In this document: in pieces, positions 1 through 9,395 of the stretch
Layout of the letters: each line of letters opens with the position of its first letter
Numbering within the stretch: position 1 is the stretch's first letter
Assembly: GCF_004000435.1 (NCBI RefSeq)
Contig: NZ_RBVZ01000001.1
Span: 1,033,328 to 1,097,327, forward strand
DNA from: Alexandriicola marinus
GTDB lineage: Bacteria; Pseudomonadota; Alphaproteobacteria; Rhodobacterales; Rhodobacteraceae
Length of the DNA stretch: 64,000 nt
Direction of reading: 5' to 3'
Position numbers and translations under genes: made by a program
The notes under the pieces: model-generated
Told to the model about the DNA's origin: nothing
The model's input: only the letters and a program-made list of their open reading frames with translations
Database searches by the model: none

Positions 1-1127
1 GCGCTGATCGGGCCGGATCCGTCGCCGAGGATCAGAACCCGTTCGATCACGTTCTTCAGCTGGCGCACATTGCCGGGCCAGACCATCGTCTGAAGAAGCG
101 CGCGGGCATCGTCGGCCAGCGGCCGCAGGGGCAAGCCTTGGGTCTTGTTCAGTTCGGCGATGAAATGCTCGGCCAGAAGCGGGATGTCTTCGCGGCGCTC
201 CTCGAGGCTCGGCACAGCGATCGGCACCACGTTAAGCCGGTAGAACAGCTCCTGCCGGAACCGCCCTTCCTGGATTGCCTGATCCAGATCGCGGTTCGTC
301 GAGGAGATGACCCTCAGATCGACCTTGATCTTGTCGCTTCCGCCGACGCGCTGAAAGCTTTGATCGACCAGCACGCGCAGGATCTTGGATTGCGTGCCCA
401 GCGGCATGTCGGTGACCTCGTCGAAATAGATCACGCCGCCGTTGGCCTGCTCTAGAAGCCCTTTCTCCAACCCTTTTTCGGGGCTTTCGCGACCAAAAAG
501 AACCTCTTCCATCCGGTCGGGTTCGATCGTCGCCGACGAGACCGACACGAACGGCGCCGAGGCGCGGTTCGAATTGGCGTGGATATAGCGCGCGGCGATC
601 TCCTTGCCGCAGCCGGGCGGCCCCGACAGCATCACACGGCCGTTGGATTTCGTGACCTTGTCGAGCTGGTTGCGCAGGGCGCGAAAGATCGCGCTGTCGC
701 CCAGCATCTCGGAGGGGGGGGCATCGCCGCGTTTCAGTTCGGTGTTTTCCCGGCGCAGCCGCGAAATCTCCATCGCGCGCCGAATGACGACAAGTAACTG
801 ATCGATATTGAACGGTTTTTCGATGAAATCGTAAGCGCCCTGCTTGATCGCGGCGACCGCGATTTCGATGTTGCCATGGCCGGAAATGATGACGATCGGA
901 ATATCGGGATAGTCGCGTTTGACGACCTTGAGGATGTCGATCCCGTCCATCCGGCTGTCCTTGAGCCAGATGTCGAGGATCATAAGCGCCGGCGGCGCCT
1001 CCTCGATGGCATCCATGCATTCCTGCGAATTCGCGGCCAGACGGGTGTCGAAGCCTTCGTCCTTGAGGATATCCGAGATCAATTCGCGGATATCACGCTC
1101 GTCGTCGGTAATCAGGATGTCGCTCAT
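1..1127 (-). CDS. ntrX: Nitrogen assimilation response regulator NtrX (3' end outside window)
   Basis: Response regulator partner of the membrane kinase NtrY. The coding strand starts at an ATG at 1127, and 375 codons are visible before the left edge. The N-terminal receiver domain has the acidic pair near residues 8-9, the phospho-acceptor Asp at residue 52 (motif MILDIW) and the conserved Lys of EKPF. An AAA+ domain follows with Walker A GPPGCGKE and a Walker B-like YFDEV, then the arginine-finger region FRQELFYRLNV and WPGNVRQL. The C-terminal Fis-type helix-turn-helix should lie outside the window. Between VLFGRE and the Walker B segment there is no GAFTGA loop, so contact with sigma-54 as in enteric NtrC is unlikely. 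The start lies 7 bases after the ntrY stop, so the two are co-transcribed. The identification rests on these domains and on the ntrY-ntrX order. Confidence 0.93.
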   Translation of the reverse strand, partial: MSDILITDDERDIRELISDILKDEGFDTRLAANSQECMDAIEEAPPALMILDIWLKDSRMDGIDILKVVKRDYPDIPIVIISGHGNIEIAVAAIKQGAYDFIEKPFNIDQLLVVIRRAMEISRLRRENTELKRGDAPPSEMLGDSAIFRALRNQLDKVTKSNGRVMLSGPPGCGKEIAARYIHANSNRASAPFVSVSSATIEPDRMEEVLFGRESPEKGLEKGLLEQANGGVIYFDEVTDMPLGTQSKILRVLVDQSFQRVGGSDKIKVDLRVISSTNRDLDQAIQEGRFRQELFYRLNVVPIAVPSLEERREDIPLLAEHFIAELNKTQGLPLRPLADDARALLQTMVWPGNVRQLKNVIERVLILGDGSGPIS

Positions 1128-1134
1128 ACTCTCC

Positions 1135-3387
1135 TCACGCGGTTATTCTTGTTTGGGCCGTTCCGGCCGCCTGTGGCAGGATCGGCAGGGTAATGATCGC
1201 GGCGGCCCCGCAATGGGCGCCGGGGGTGAATGGCTCGGCATCGACGAGCGTCAGCGTCCCGCCATGCTCCTCGATGATCTTCTTGACGATGGGCAGGCCG
1301 AGGCCGGTGCCCTTGTCGCGGGTGGTGACATAGGGCTCGAACAGGCGAACCCGATCCTCTGGAAGGCCGATGCCGTTGTCCGAAATGACAATCCTCACGG
1401 CGGTTTCTGCCACGGACATCTCGACCCGAACCTCTGGTTCGAACCCGTCCGGCGCACCGGTTTCCTTCAGTGTTTCAATCGCTTCGCCCGCGTTCTTGAT
1501 CAGGTTCGTGAAGGCCTGGCTGATCATCGTGCTGTCGACATCCGCGATCACGGGCATATCGGGCAATTCGGCGCGGATCGTCACATCGGGCTGGCCCGCC
1601 TCCTGCAGGGTGACGGCGCCGCGCATCAATCCTGCCAGATCGTCCTCCCGCAGATCAGGCTCGGGCATGCGGGCGAATTTCGAAAACTCATCGACGATCC
1701 GGCGCAGATCGTCGGTCTGCCGCACGATCACATCGGTCATGTTCGCAAGCTTTTCGGGTTCGCTGACTTCTGAGCCGTACTTGCGGCGAATGCGCTCGGC
1801 CGAGAGCTTGATCGGTGTCAGCGGGTTCTTGATCTCATGCGCGATGCGGCGGGCCACATCGCCCCAGGCCGCCATGCGCTGAGCCGAGACAAGATCCGTG
1901 ACATCGTCAAAGGCCACAACGAACCCTTCGAGCGTATCGTCCCCCCGAAGACGCCGCGACATGCGCACAAGAAGGGTCTCCTGCTGCCCGCCCCGGATCA
2001 GGCTGACCTGTTCCTGCACGACGATCAGGTTCTGATCGACGAGACGCGTGAACAAGGGGCCGAATTCGGGGATCGCGACGGGCAAGGCGGTATCTGCGCG
2101 GTTGTTGCCCAGATCCAGAAGCCGCTGGGCCGAGCGGTTGGCAAAGGCGATCCGGCCGTCTGCATCCAGACCGACGACCCCCGACGTGACAGAGGACAAC
2201 ACGGAATCGAACAGCCTGCGCCGACGCTCGATCTGGTTGGTATTGTCCAGCAACTCTTCACGTTGTGCTTTAAGTCTGGTCGTCATCTGGTTGAAATACT
2301 GACCCAAAAGGCCAATCTCATCATCACCCTCATCCTCGATGACCTGCACGTCCAGATCACCCGATCCGACACGCTGCGATGCGCTGACCAGACGGCCCAC
2401 GGGCCGGGCGATGCCTTCGGCGAACCACAGGCCCAGCCAGATCGCGGCAAGGATCAGGATCACTGCAAAGCCGAGGTAGAGGAGGCCGAATTCGAACAGC
2501 AGCCGCCCGCGTTCCTCTTCGAGCTGCTCGTAGAGCGCGACCGTCGCCTGTGTTTCATCTAGGAGCGACAGGATCTCTCCGTCCACTTCGCGCGTCACGT
2601 AGAGGTAGCGATCAAGGAACGCATCGAGCGGGATCAGCGCTCGGAATTCGTTGTTGGGATAATCCTCGAGGACGGCGATGCCGTCGTCTTCCGCGCGAAC
2701 AAAAGCGTCTGCGGGCGGCTCTTCATAGCCGAACTCATACGACCGGACGCCGCGGGCCCGGATGGCCCCGCCGGAATCGATCACGAAAACCTCGATCAGG
2801 CCGGGTTCGATCTGGTCCTGCCAGCGCCCCAGAGCCTGACGAATCTCGCCATCCGACATGAAGAACGTCTGCGCGCGCTCGCGGTTCAGCCTCTCGGCCA
2901 GCGCCAGACCATCGCGCGAAATGTCCTGCCGGTGCTCTTCCTCATAGGCCTGCGCGGCGTCGAGAGAGGTGCCCAGAACCGTGCGGACCCGATCGGAAAA
3001 CCAGCCCTCCAGCCCGATATTGATGGTCAGAACAGAAAAGACCGCGACGATCACCGTGGGGATCAGCGCCAGGAGCGCGAATGTTCCCGTCAGGCGCAGA
3101 TGCAGGCCGGATCCGGCCGATTTCTCCCGCCGGGCGGTGATCATCCGCGCGACGCGCTGCGCCAAAAGCGCCGCAACCACAAGAATATAGACCAGGTCGG
3201 CCAGCAGCACGATCCGCAGCGAGGGGGCCGATCCGCCAAGATCGAGGGGGCCGAAGGCGATATAGGTCAGAAGCGCCAGAACCGGCCCGGCGATCACCAC
3301 CAGAAGCGTGGCCGCATTGCGAAACTGCCGCTGACGGCGCCAACGGGTGAATGTGGATATGCGTCTGCCGGCCAAAGACCGCTGCAC
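1135..3387 (-). CDS. ntrY: Nitrogen regulation sensor histidine kinase NtrY
   Basis: Membrane histidine kinase of 750 residues that phosphorylates NtrX. The N-terminal third has several hydrophobic segments (about residues 25-45, 60-80 and 105-125), a periplasmic or extracytoplasmic sensing stretch, and another membrane segment near residues 300-325. A HAMP linker, a PAS domain (SGVVGLDADGRIAFAN), a HisKA domain with the phospho-acceptor His in HEIKNPLTP, and a HATPase domain with N-box NLIKNAGEA and G-boxes DNGIGLP and GTGLGLP follow. The predicted start is a GTG at 3387. The gene follows ntrC after 111 bases and precedes ntrX by 7 bases. Length and domain order match alphaproteobacterial NtrY. 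The membrane-bound, PAS-containing layout separates it from the soluble NtrB encoded just upstream. Confidence 0.95.
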   Translation of the reverse strand: MQRSLAGRRISTFTRWRRQRQFRNAATLLVVIAGPVLALLTYIAFGPLDLGGSAPSLRIVLLADLVYILVVAALLAQRVARMITARREKSAGSGLHLRLTGTFALLALIPTVIVAVFSVLTINIGLEGWFSDRVRTVLGTSLDAAQAYEEEHRQDISRDGLALAERLNRERAQTFFMSDGEIRQALGRWQDQIEPGLIEVFVIDSGGAIRARGVRSYEFGYEEPPADAFVRAEDDGIAVLEDYPNNEFRALIPLDAFLDRYLYVTREVDGEILSLLDETQATVALYEQLEEERGRLLFEFGLLYLGFAVILILAAIWLGLWFAEGIARPVGRLVSASQRVGSGDLDVQVIEDEGDDEIGLLGQYFNQMTTRLKAQREELLDNTNQIERRRRLFDSVLSSVTSGVVGLDADGRIAFANRSAQRLLDLGNNRADTALPVAIPEFGPLFTRLVDQNLIVVQEQVSLIRGGQQETLLVRMSRRLRGDDTLEGFVVAFDDVTDLVSAQRMAAWGDVARRIAHEIKNPLTPIKLSAERIRRKYGSEVSEPEKLANMTDVIVRQTDDLRRIVDEFSKFARMPEPDLREDDLAGLMRGAVTLQEAGQPDVTIRAELPDMPVIADVDSTMISQAFTNLIKNAGEAIETLKETGAPDGFEPEVRVEMSVAETAVRIVISDNGIGLPEDRVRLFEPYVTTRDKGTGLGLPIVKKIIEEHGGTLTLVDAEPFTPGAHCGAAAIITLPILPQAAGTAQTRITA

Positions 3388-3498
3388 GAGTTACCGCCTT
3401 GTTGCTCGGGCAGATCGTGAACCGCCTGCCCTGTCCGCCTGTCCGCGGTCCTCTATCGTCGCGTAATGCGACGAATGGGCCACGGTTCTGTTGCGGTT

Positions 3499-4866
3499 TT
3501 ACATCAATTTGCGGCGCCGTGTCACGCGAATATCCAGATCAGTGATCTTCTTTCTGAGCGTATTGCGGTTGATGCCCAGAAGATCCGCGCATTTTGCCTG
3601 GTTGCCGCCTGTGGCATCGAGGCTGATCTCGATCAGCGGCGCCTCTACCTCGCGCAGGATCCGTTGATACAATCCCGGCGGCGGCAGAACGCCGCCATGC
3701 AGGTCGAAATAGCGGCGCAGATGCTTTCCGACCGACGCAGACAGCTTTTCGCCCTCGCCTCCGCCGCGCAGCGGCTCCATCGCGGGTTGGCTGGCCAGAA
3801 CCTGTTCGATCTCGGTGCGGCTGATCTCGTCTTCGGGCGAGGTGACCACAAGCCGGCGCATCACGTTTTCCAGCTGCCGGACATTGCCGGGCCAGCTATA
3901 GGCCCGCGCCAGTTCAAGCGCCGGCGGCGACAACCGCTTGAGCGTGGCGCCTTCACGTTCGGCGCGCGCAAGGAAGTGATCGGCCAGCAGTTCGATATCA
4001 TCGACCCGCTCACGCAGGGCGGGCACCTTCACCGTGACCCCCGACAGCCGGTAGAACAGATCGTCGCGGAACGTCCCATTCTCCATCGCGCCCATCAGGT
4101 CGCCCTGACTGGTGGCGATGATCCGGGGGGAGCTGTCGCCGAACCCGTCGAGCATGCGCACGACGCGGGCCTGGCTGTCGGCATCCAGATCGCCCACCTC
4201 GTCGATCAGGATCGAGCCGCCCTTTGCGCGTGCCACCACCGTCGACGGCCCCTCCACGCCGGCCAGATCGCCGGCCGAGACGGTCAGGAACGGCAGGTTT
4301 CGCCGGTCCGAAAAATCGTGGATCGCGCGGGCGATCAGGGATTTTCCCGTCCCGCTTTCGCCCGTCACCAGAACGGGAAGCGGCGTGTTCATCACCCGCG
4401 CCACAAGGCGATAAAGCGCCTGCATCGCCGGCGTCCGACCCACGAGAGGCAGGTCGTTCCCGCCCTCTTCGGTGGCGGTGGCACGCGGCTGGGGAGCCCG
4501 CCTCTTGACCTCGAGCGCACGCGCCGCGCGCTTCATCAGGTCAGGCAGGTCGAAGGGTTTGGGCAGGTAATCATAGGCCTCGGCTTCGGCGGCCTGGATC
4601 GCGGTCATGATCGTGTTCTGCGCCGAGATCACGATGACGGGCAGGCCCGGCCGCGCCTCCGATATCTTGGGCAGCTGGTCCAGCCCGTTGCCATCGGGCA
4701 TGACCACGTCGGAAATCACGAGGTCGCCCTTTCCTTCGTCAACCCAGCGCATGAGTGTAACCAGCGACGATGTGGCGTGAACCTTGCAGCCCGCCCGCGT
4801 CAGCGCCTGTGTCAGGACCGTGCGAATGGTCCTGTCGTCGTCCGCCACAAGAACGGTTCCGTCCAT
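3499..4866 (-). CDS. ntrC: Nitrogen regulation protein NtrC (GAFTGA-less)
   Basis: Two-component regulator of nitrogen assimilation, 455 residues. The receiver domain has the Asp pair near residues 9-11 and the phospho-acceptor Asp53 (VISDVVMP). The AAA+ domain carries Walker A GESGTGKS, a Walker B-like SILIDEVGD and [10 protein letters not shown]. The C-terminus is a Fis-type helix-turn-helix ([15 protein letters not shown]). The ATG at 4866 is chosen because the receiver domain begins there and it lies 4 bases after the ntrB stop. The stretch between [10 protein letters not shown] and the Walker B segment is short and lacks GAFTGA. Rhodobacter capsulatus NtrC also lacks this loop and is known to activate housekeeping sigma-70 RNA polymerase instead of sigma-54 polymerase. 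The same mode is inferred here. Confidence 0.95.
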   Translation of the reverse strand: MDGTVLVADDDRTIRTVLTQALTRAGCKVHATSSLVTLMRWVDEGKGDLVISDVVMPDGNGLDQLPKISEARPGLPVIVISAQNTIMTAIQAAEAEAYDYLPKPFDLPDLMKRAARALEVKRRAPQPRATATEEGGNDLPLVGRTPAMQALYRLVARVMNTPLPVLVTGESGTGKSLIARAIHDFSDRRNLPFLTVSAGDLAGVEGPSTVVARAKGGSILIDEVGDLDADSQARVVRMLDGFGDSSPRIIATSQGDLMGAMENGTFRDDLFYRLSGVTVKVPALRERVDDIELLADHFLARAEREGATLKRLSPPALELARAYSWPGNVRQLENVMRRLVVTSPEDEISRTEIEQVLASQPAMEPLRGGGEGEKLSASVGKHLRRYFDLHGGVLPPPGLYQRILREVEAPLIEISLDATGGNQAKCADLLGINRNTLRKKITDLDIRVTRRRKLM

Positions 4867-4870
4867 GATA

Positions 4871-5953
4871 TTACTCCGTCGTGCTATTGTCCGGCTGCAC
4901 GTCTGGCGCGACCGGAAGTGATATTCTGAAAACAGTACGGCCGGGGACACTTTCGACTGAAATCCAGCCACCCATCTGACCTATAAGCTTGGAAACAAGG
5001 GCCAGGCCGAGGCCTGTGCCGTTCTCACGACTCGAGACAAAGGGCTCGAATATATCGCCCGCGATTTCAGGCGGCAGGCCCGGGCCATCGTCGATCACCT
5101 CGATCTGAAGCGGCAGACGCGCCTGCGATCCGTCGTCCCGGCGCACCCGAAGAGAGGCATCGTAGAAAGTATGCAGCCGGATCGTGCCGCCTTCCTCGCC
5201 GGCCTCCGACGCGTTCTTGATCAGGTTCAGAAGCACCTGCAGTAGTTGGTCGGCATCGGCATGGGTGCGCGGCAACGACGGATCGTAATCCTCGACCATC
5301 TTCATATGCGCGCCGAACCCCAGCGCCGCGGACTGACGCGCGCGGTCGAGGATGTCGTGGATGTTGATCGCGTCGAGTTGTGGCGGCTGAAGATTGCCGA
5401 ACTCCTCCACCTGTTCGAGGAGCTTCACGATCCGGCGGCTTTCCTCGACGATAAGGTCGGTCAGTTCCCGGTCCCCATTATCGAGGTTCATCGACAGCAG
5501 CTGCGCGGCCCCGGTGATGCCCGCCAGCGGGTTCTTGATCTCGTGGGCCAGCATCTCGGCCATCCCGATGACCGACCTCGCGGCGCGCGCCGAGGAGGCG
5601 TATTGATGGATGCGCGACGCGATCTCGCGAGGCGAGATGATCATCAGCATGATCTGGTCCTGCCCCTGAAGCGGCGCGAACTGGACGTTGCATTGCATCG
5701 GCGCACGTTCGCCCGACCCGACGTCCACGTCGTTCACGAACAGCGGGGCCGATTTCTCGCGGGCGCGGGCAAAGGCGCTTTCAAGATCGGCGTCGATCAT
5801 AACCTTTTCCCACAGGTTCGACCCGATCAACGCCTTGGACGACAGGTTGAGAAAGCTTTCCGCGGCGGGGTTCGTCTCGAGGATCAGATCCTCCGGGCCC
5901 AGCAGCAGGGCGGGAACGGGCAGTGAATTCCAAAGATGGGATTCGACGATCAT
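4871..5953 (-). CDS. ntrB: Nitrogen regulation histidine kinase/phosphatase NtrB
   Basis: Soluble PAS-containing histidine kinase of 360 residues that phosphorylates and dephosphorylates NtrC under PII control. The PAS region covers about residues 1-110 ([13 protein letters not shown]). The HisKA domain has [10 protein letters not shown], and the HATPase domain has N-box NLIKNASEA and G-boxes DDGPGLPP and GTGLGLAL. No membrane segment is visible. The start is the ATG at 5953, which overlaps the dusB stop as ATGA, so the two genes are translationally coupled. ntrC starts 4 bases downstream. An open frame continues upstream of this ATG but is only dusB read in another frame. The dusB(nifR3)-ntrB-ntrC order is the one known from Rhodobacter. 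Confidence 0.96.
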   Translation of the reverse strand: MIVESHLWNSLPVPALLLGPEDLILETNPAAESFLNLSSKALIGSNLWEKVMIDADLESAFARAREKSAPLFVNDVDVGSGERAPMQCNVQFAPLQGQDQIMLMIISPREIASRIHQYASSARAARSVIGMAEMLAHEIKNPLAGITGAAQLLSMNLDNGDRELTDLIVEESRRIVKLLEQVEEFGNLQPPQLDAINIHDILDRARQSAALGFGAHMKMVEDYDPSLPRTHADADQLLQVLLNLIKNASEAGEEGGTIRLHTFYDASLRVRRDDGSQARLPLQIEVIDDGPGLPPEIAGDIFEPFVSSRENGTGLGLALVSKLIGQMGGWISVESVPGRTVFRISLPVAPDVQPDNSTTE

Positions 5954-6945
5954 GCAGCTACTCTTTCCCCATGAGCCAGTGCATCTGGCAGCAATTCGAA
6001 GACCTGCGCGGGCGTGCCGGCCGTCAGGATCACGCGCCTGAGCGCGGCGGGCGCGCCGGCCTCGTCCATGTACCAGCCCAGGTGCTTGCGCGCGACGCGC
6101 AGGCCAAGATCGGTGCCATAGAAGGCAAGGATCGCCTCGTAGTGGCCCGCGACCATCGCAACGAAATCGGCGCCTGTCGGGATGTCGGGCATCTTGCCAC
6201 CGAAAAGGCGCGCGCCGATCAGCGCGGGCTGCCAGGGGCGGCCCTGAGCGCCACGACCGATCATCACTCCCGCCGCGCCCGACAGGCGCAGTGCCTCGGA
6301 TGCGCTGGCGGTATCGACGATGTCGCCGTTGGCGATCACCGGGATCGTCACCGCGTCGCGAATCGCGCGGATCGCGGCCCAGTCTGCCCGGCCCTTGTAG
6401 AATTGCTGCCGCGTCCGGCCGTGGATCGTGACCATGCGGATGCCCGCCTCCTCGGCGCGTGCCGCGACCGTGGCCGCGTTCAGGCAATCGTGGTCCCAGC
6501 CCAACCGGGTCTTGAGCGTGACGGGCACATCGACCGCGGCCACCACGGCCTCGATCAGGCGCAGCGCGTGGTCGGGTTCGCGCAGAAGAGCCGATCCGGA
6601 ATACCCGTTCGTCACCTTCTTGGCGGGGCATCCCATGTTGATATCGATAAGCGCCGCGCCGTTGGCCTCGACCATGCGGGCGGCCTCGGCCATCCAGTAG
6701 GCGTCGCGGCCCGCGATCTGAACGGCGGTCCCGGCCTGACCAAAGCCCAGCTCCGCCTTTTCGCGAAAACCGGGCTTGGCCTGCACCATTTCCTGGCTGG
6801 CGATCATCTCGGAGACGACCCAGCCCGCCCCGAATTTGCGGACAAGCTGGCGAAACGGCAGATCGGTAATTCCCGCCATCGGCGCGAGTGCAACCGGAGG
6901 AGACAGCTCGACGCTGTCCAGCCTGATCGGTTGGATGTTGTTCAC
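5950..6945 (-). CDS. dusB: tRNA-dihydrouridine synthase DusB (NifR3)
   Basis: FMN-dependent enzyme that reduces uridine to dihydrouridine in tRNA. The sequence opens with the family signature APMAGITDLPFR and has the catalytic cysteine in NMGCPAKKV (Cys106 with the start used here). FMN and RNA-binding elements GRTRQQFYKG, ANGDI and MIGRGAQGRPW follow, then a helical C-terminal domain. I chose the GTG at 6945, which gives 331 residues, close to the usual family length, and has a purine-rich AAGAAGG upstream. An ATG at 7041 would add 32 residues with no family counterpart and is the main alternative. The gene heads the ntrBC operon, and its stop overlaps the ntrB start. It is divergent from ispDF, so the promoters of both lie between about 6946 and 7142. 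Confidence 0.93.
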   Translation of the reverse strand: MNNIQPIRLDSVELSPPVALAPMAGITDLPFRQLVRKFGAGWVVSEMIASQEMVQAKPGFREKAELGFGQAGTAVQIAGRDAYWMAEAARMVEANGAALIDINMGCPAKKVTNGYSGSALLREPDHALRLIEAVVAAVDVPVTLKTRLGWDHDCLNAATVAARAEEAGIRMVTIHGRTRQQFYKGRADWAAIRAIRDAVTIPVIANGDIVDTASASEALRLSGAAGVMIGRGAQGRPWQPALIGARLFGGKMPDIPTGADFVAMVAGHYEAILAFYGTDLGLRVARKHLGWYMDEAGAPAALRRVILTAGTPAQVFELLPDALAHGERVAA

Positions 6946-7142
6946 GATCTGACCTGCCTTCTTATTGCGCACATGCCAGACAGTTAGCGCCTGAATGACC
7001 CTCTCACAACGTTCAGGGTCTATTTTCGTCGTCAAATTCATCGCCCGCCTAAATTTCAGGCATGACGAACCCGAGGCGGGAAGGAATTGCACCCGCCCCG
7101 GGCACAGCATAGGACAGAGGGCGCAAGACATGGGTCCGAAAC

Positions 7143-8279
7143 ATGACAACAGCCGCCGTTATCGTGGCCGCCGGACGGGGACACCGCGCCGGGGGCGATC
7201 TGCCAAAACAATGGCAGAGCCTCGCGGGCCGTCCCGTCCTTTCGCATACGCTTGATGCGATGCGCGCGGTTCCGGGGATCGGTGCGATCGCGCTGGTGAT
7301 TCACCCTGATGATCGTGTGCTGGCGCAGGCACTGGACCTGTCGGGGGTAACGATTGTCGACGGGGGTGCCACGCGGGACGCCTCGGTCCGGGCCGGGCTG
7401 GAGGCGCTTGCGACCACGCCGCCCGACAAGGTGCTGATCCACGACGCGGCACGGCCGGTCTTGAGGCCCGAACTGGCGCAGCGGGTCATCGATGAGCTGG
7501 ACCTGAGCGATGGGGCCGCCCCCGCGCTTGCCGTGACGGATGCACTCTGGCGCGGCGCCGACGGGCGGGTTGCCGGAACGCAGGACCGGACAGAGCTCTA
7601 TCGCGCGCAGACGCCCCAGGGCTTTCGCTTCGCCGCGATCCTTGCCGCCCATCGCGCCCATCAGGGCAGTGCCGCCGATGACGTCGAGGTGGCGCGCCGG
7701 GCCGGGCTTGCCGTATCAATTGTCGAGGGGGATGAAGACCTTCTCAAGATCACCATGCCCGGCGATTTCGCCCGGGCCGAACGAGTGCTGGAGGGCGCGA
7801 TGGATATACGCACGGGCAACGGTTATGACGTGCACCGCTTCGGTGACGGCGACCACGTCGTCCTGTGTGGCGTGAAGGTTCCGTTCGATCGCGGTCTCGA
7901 GGGCCATTCGGATGCGGATGTCGGGATGCATGCGGTCACCGACGCGATCTACGGCGCACTGGCCGAGGGCGATATCGGCCAGCACTTCCCGCCCTCCGAT
8001 CCGCAATGGAAAGGCGCGGCCAGTCACATCTTTCTCGAACATGCCTGCGCTCTGGCGCGAGAGCGCGGCTACCGGATCACCCATGCCGATTGCACGCTGG
8101 TTTGCGAGTACCCGAAGATCGGGCCACATGCCGTTGAGATGAAACATGAAATGGCGCGGATCATGGGGCTTGAAACGGACCAGATCAGCGTCAAGGCCAC
8201 CACCTCCGAACGGCTCGGTTTCACCGGCCGGGGCGAAGGGATCGCGGCGCTCGCCACCGCGACCTTGGTGCGGCCATGA
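7143..8279 (+). CDS. ispDF: Bifunctional IspD/IspF, non-mevalonate isoprenoid synthesis
   Basis: Fused enzyme of 378 residues that catalyses two steps of the MEP pathway. Residues 1-219 are the MEP cytidylyltransferase (IspD): nucleotide-binding VAAGRG, a lysine in GGDLPKQW, and the HDAARP motif. Residues 220-378 are the MEcPP synthase (IspF): YDVHRF and [11 protein letters not shown] supply the metal-binding Asp and His residues, and the C-terminal [13 protein letters not shown] is diagnostic. The IspD-IspF fusion is common in alphaproteobacteria. The ATG at 7143 sits at the natural start of the IspD fold. The stop overlaps the pgpA start, so pgpA is translationally coupled. Confidence 0.97.
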   Translation: MTTAAVIVAAGRGHRAGGDLPKQWQSLAGRPVLSHTLDAMRAVPGIGAIALVIHPDDRVLAQALDLSGVTIVDGGATRDASVRAGLEALATTPPDKVLIHDAARPVLRPELAQRVIDELDLSDGAAPALAVTDALWRGADGRVAGTQDRTELYRAQTPQGFRFAAILAAHRAHQGSAADDVEVARRAGLAVSIVEGDEDLLKITMPGDFARAERVLEGAMDIRTGNGYDVHRFGDGDHVVLCGVKVPFDRGLEGHSDADVGMHAVTDAIYGALAEGDIGQHFPPSDPQWKGAASHIFLEHACALARERGYRITHADCTLVCEYPKIGPHAVEMKHEMARIMGLETDQISVKATTSERLGFTGRGEGIAALATATLVRP

Positions 8280-8770
8280 TGCGCGCGATCGCGACGTTCG
8301 GTTATGTCGGGCTGATGCGGCCCGCGCCCGGCACCTGGGGTTCGCTCGCCGCGCTGCCGGTGGCCTGGGTTATCCTGACCCTTGGCGGCTGGATCGCGCT
8401 TGTCGTGGCCACGACGGCTGTCTTTTTCGTGGGCCTCGAGGCTGCGCGGGCCGAGGCCGAGGCCAGCGGCGATCACGACCCGTCTCACGTTGTCATCGAC
8501 GAGGTCGTGGGTCAGTGGATCGCGCTTCTGCCCGTGGGCATCGGTGCGGCCATGACGGGGTCTGCGCTGCTCGCGCTCTGGCCCGGCTGGATCGCGGCTT
8601 TCGTGCTGTTTCGTATCTTCGACATCCTCAAGCCCGGCCCCGTTGGCAAGGCCGACAGGCGCGGTGACGCGATGGGTCTGATGATGGATGATGTCTGGGC
8701 CGGCGCCATCGCCGCGGTGGGCGTGGTCCTTCTGGCGGCACTTGCGCATGCCGGGATGCGCCTGCTGTGA
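8276..8770 (+). CDS. pgpA: Phosphatidylglycerophosphatase A
   Basis: Inner-membrane phosphatase that converts phosphatidylglycerophosphate to phosphatidylglycerol. The 164-residue protein has the family signature near the N-terminus ([15 protein letters not shown]), the acidic motif VIDEVVGQW, the conserved [11 protein letters not shown], and DDVWAG near the C-terminus, with three to four hydrophobic segments between. It starts at 8276 inside the end of ispDF; a second in-frame ATG directly after it is an equally possible start. The stop overlaps the GTG start of the following cinA-type gene, making a three-gene coupled unit. Confidence 0.93.
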   Translation: MMRAIATFGYVGLMRPAPGTWGSLAALPVAWVILTLGGWIALVVATTAVFFVGLEAARAEAEASGDHDPSHVVIDEVVGQWIALLPVGIGAAMTGSALLALWPGWIAAFVLFRIFDILKPGPVGKADRRGDAMGLMMDDVWAGAIAAVGVVLLAALAHAGMRLL

Positions 8771-9246
8771 CCGGGGCGGCGGAACTTCTGGATCTGGCCC
8801 GCGGCAAGGGCGCGATCATCGCCACCGCCGAAAGCTGCAGCGGCGGTATGATCATCGCCGCCCTGACCGACATTGCCGGGTCGTCCGACGTGGTCGATCG
8901 CGGTTTCATCACATATTCCAACGCCGCCAAGATCGAGATGCTGGGCGTCACTTCCGCGACGCTCGAGGCCCATGGCGCGGTGTCGGAACAGGTGGCCCGC
9001 GAAATGGCGGCAGGCGCATTGGCGCGATCGGGCGCGACTCTCGCCGCCTCGGTGACGGGGATCGCGGGCCCGGGCGGGTCGGAGCACAAGCCCGAGGGGC
9101 GGGTCTGTTTCGGCCTCGCCACGGCACGCGGCGTTGCGACGGAAACCATCGAGTTCGGCGCCATCGGCCGCGGGCGGGTGCGCGAGGCGACGGTCGCCCA
9201 TGCGATCGCGATGATGCGGCAGGCACTCGAACAGGATCTGCCCTGA
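8767..9246 (+). CDS. CinA C-terminal domain protein (nicotinamide-nucleotide amidase PncC type)
   Basis: Stand-alone CinA C-terminal domain protein of 159 residues. Family members with this domain deamidate nicotinamide mononucleotide in NAD recycling. The nucleophile motif TAESCSGG lies near residues 20-27, and VTGIAGPGG and KPEGRVCFG follow, as in PncC. The start is a GTG at 8767 that overlaps the pgpA stop as GTGA. The N-terminal CinA (molybdopterin-like) domain is absent, as in many proteobacteria. The amidase activity is inferred from the family and from the conserved serine. Confidence 0.9.
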   Translation: MTGAAELLDLARGKGAIIATAESCSGGMIIAALTDIAGSSDVVDRGFITYSNAAKIEMLGVTSATLEAHGAVSEQVAREMAAGALARSGATLAASVTGIAGPGGSEHKPEGRVCFGLATARGVATETIEFGAIGRGRVREATVAHAIAMMRQALEQDLP

Positions 9247-9395
9247 TCCACATCATTAGGCGAAATTCTCGCTTAATTCCTGTGCATTTTTGAAACCGGC
9301 TATGGATTGATCACCTTTCCGGCCGTCTGCCACTTCCTTGGGCGTTTGATTTCCGGCTTCTGCGCCGAAACATCCAAATGGGAAGGGGAAAACAC

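Noticed and set aside
3466-4929. Long open frame (487 codons) on the plus strand over ntrC.
   Set aside because: It is the antisense shadow of a clear NtrC gene. It has no ribosome site and no domain pattern.
5954-6631. Upstream extension of the ntrB frame that would make a 586-residue protein.
   Set aside because: It lies in the dusB coding region in another frame. The true NtrB start is the ATG coupled to the dusB stop.
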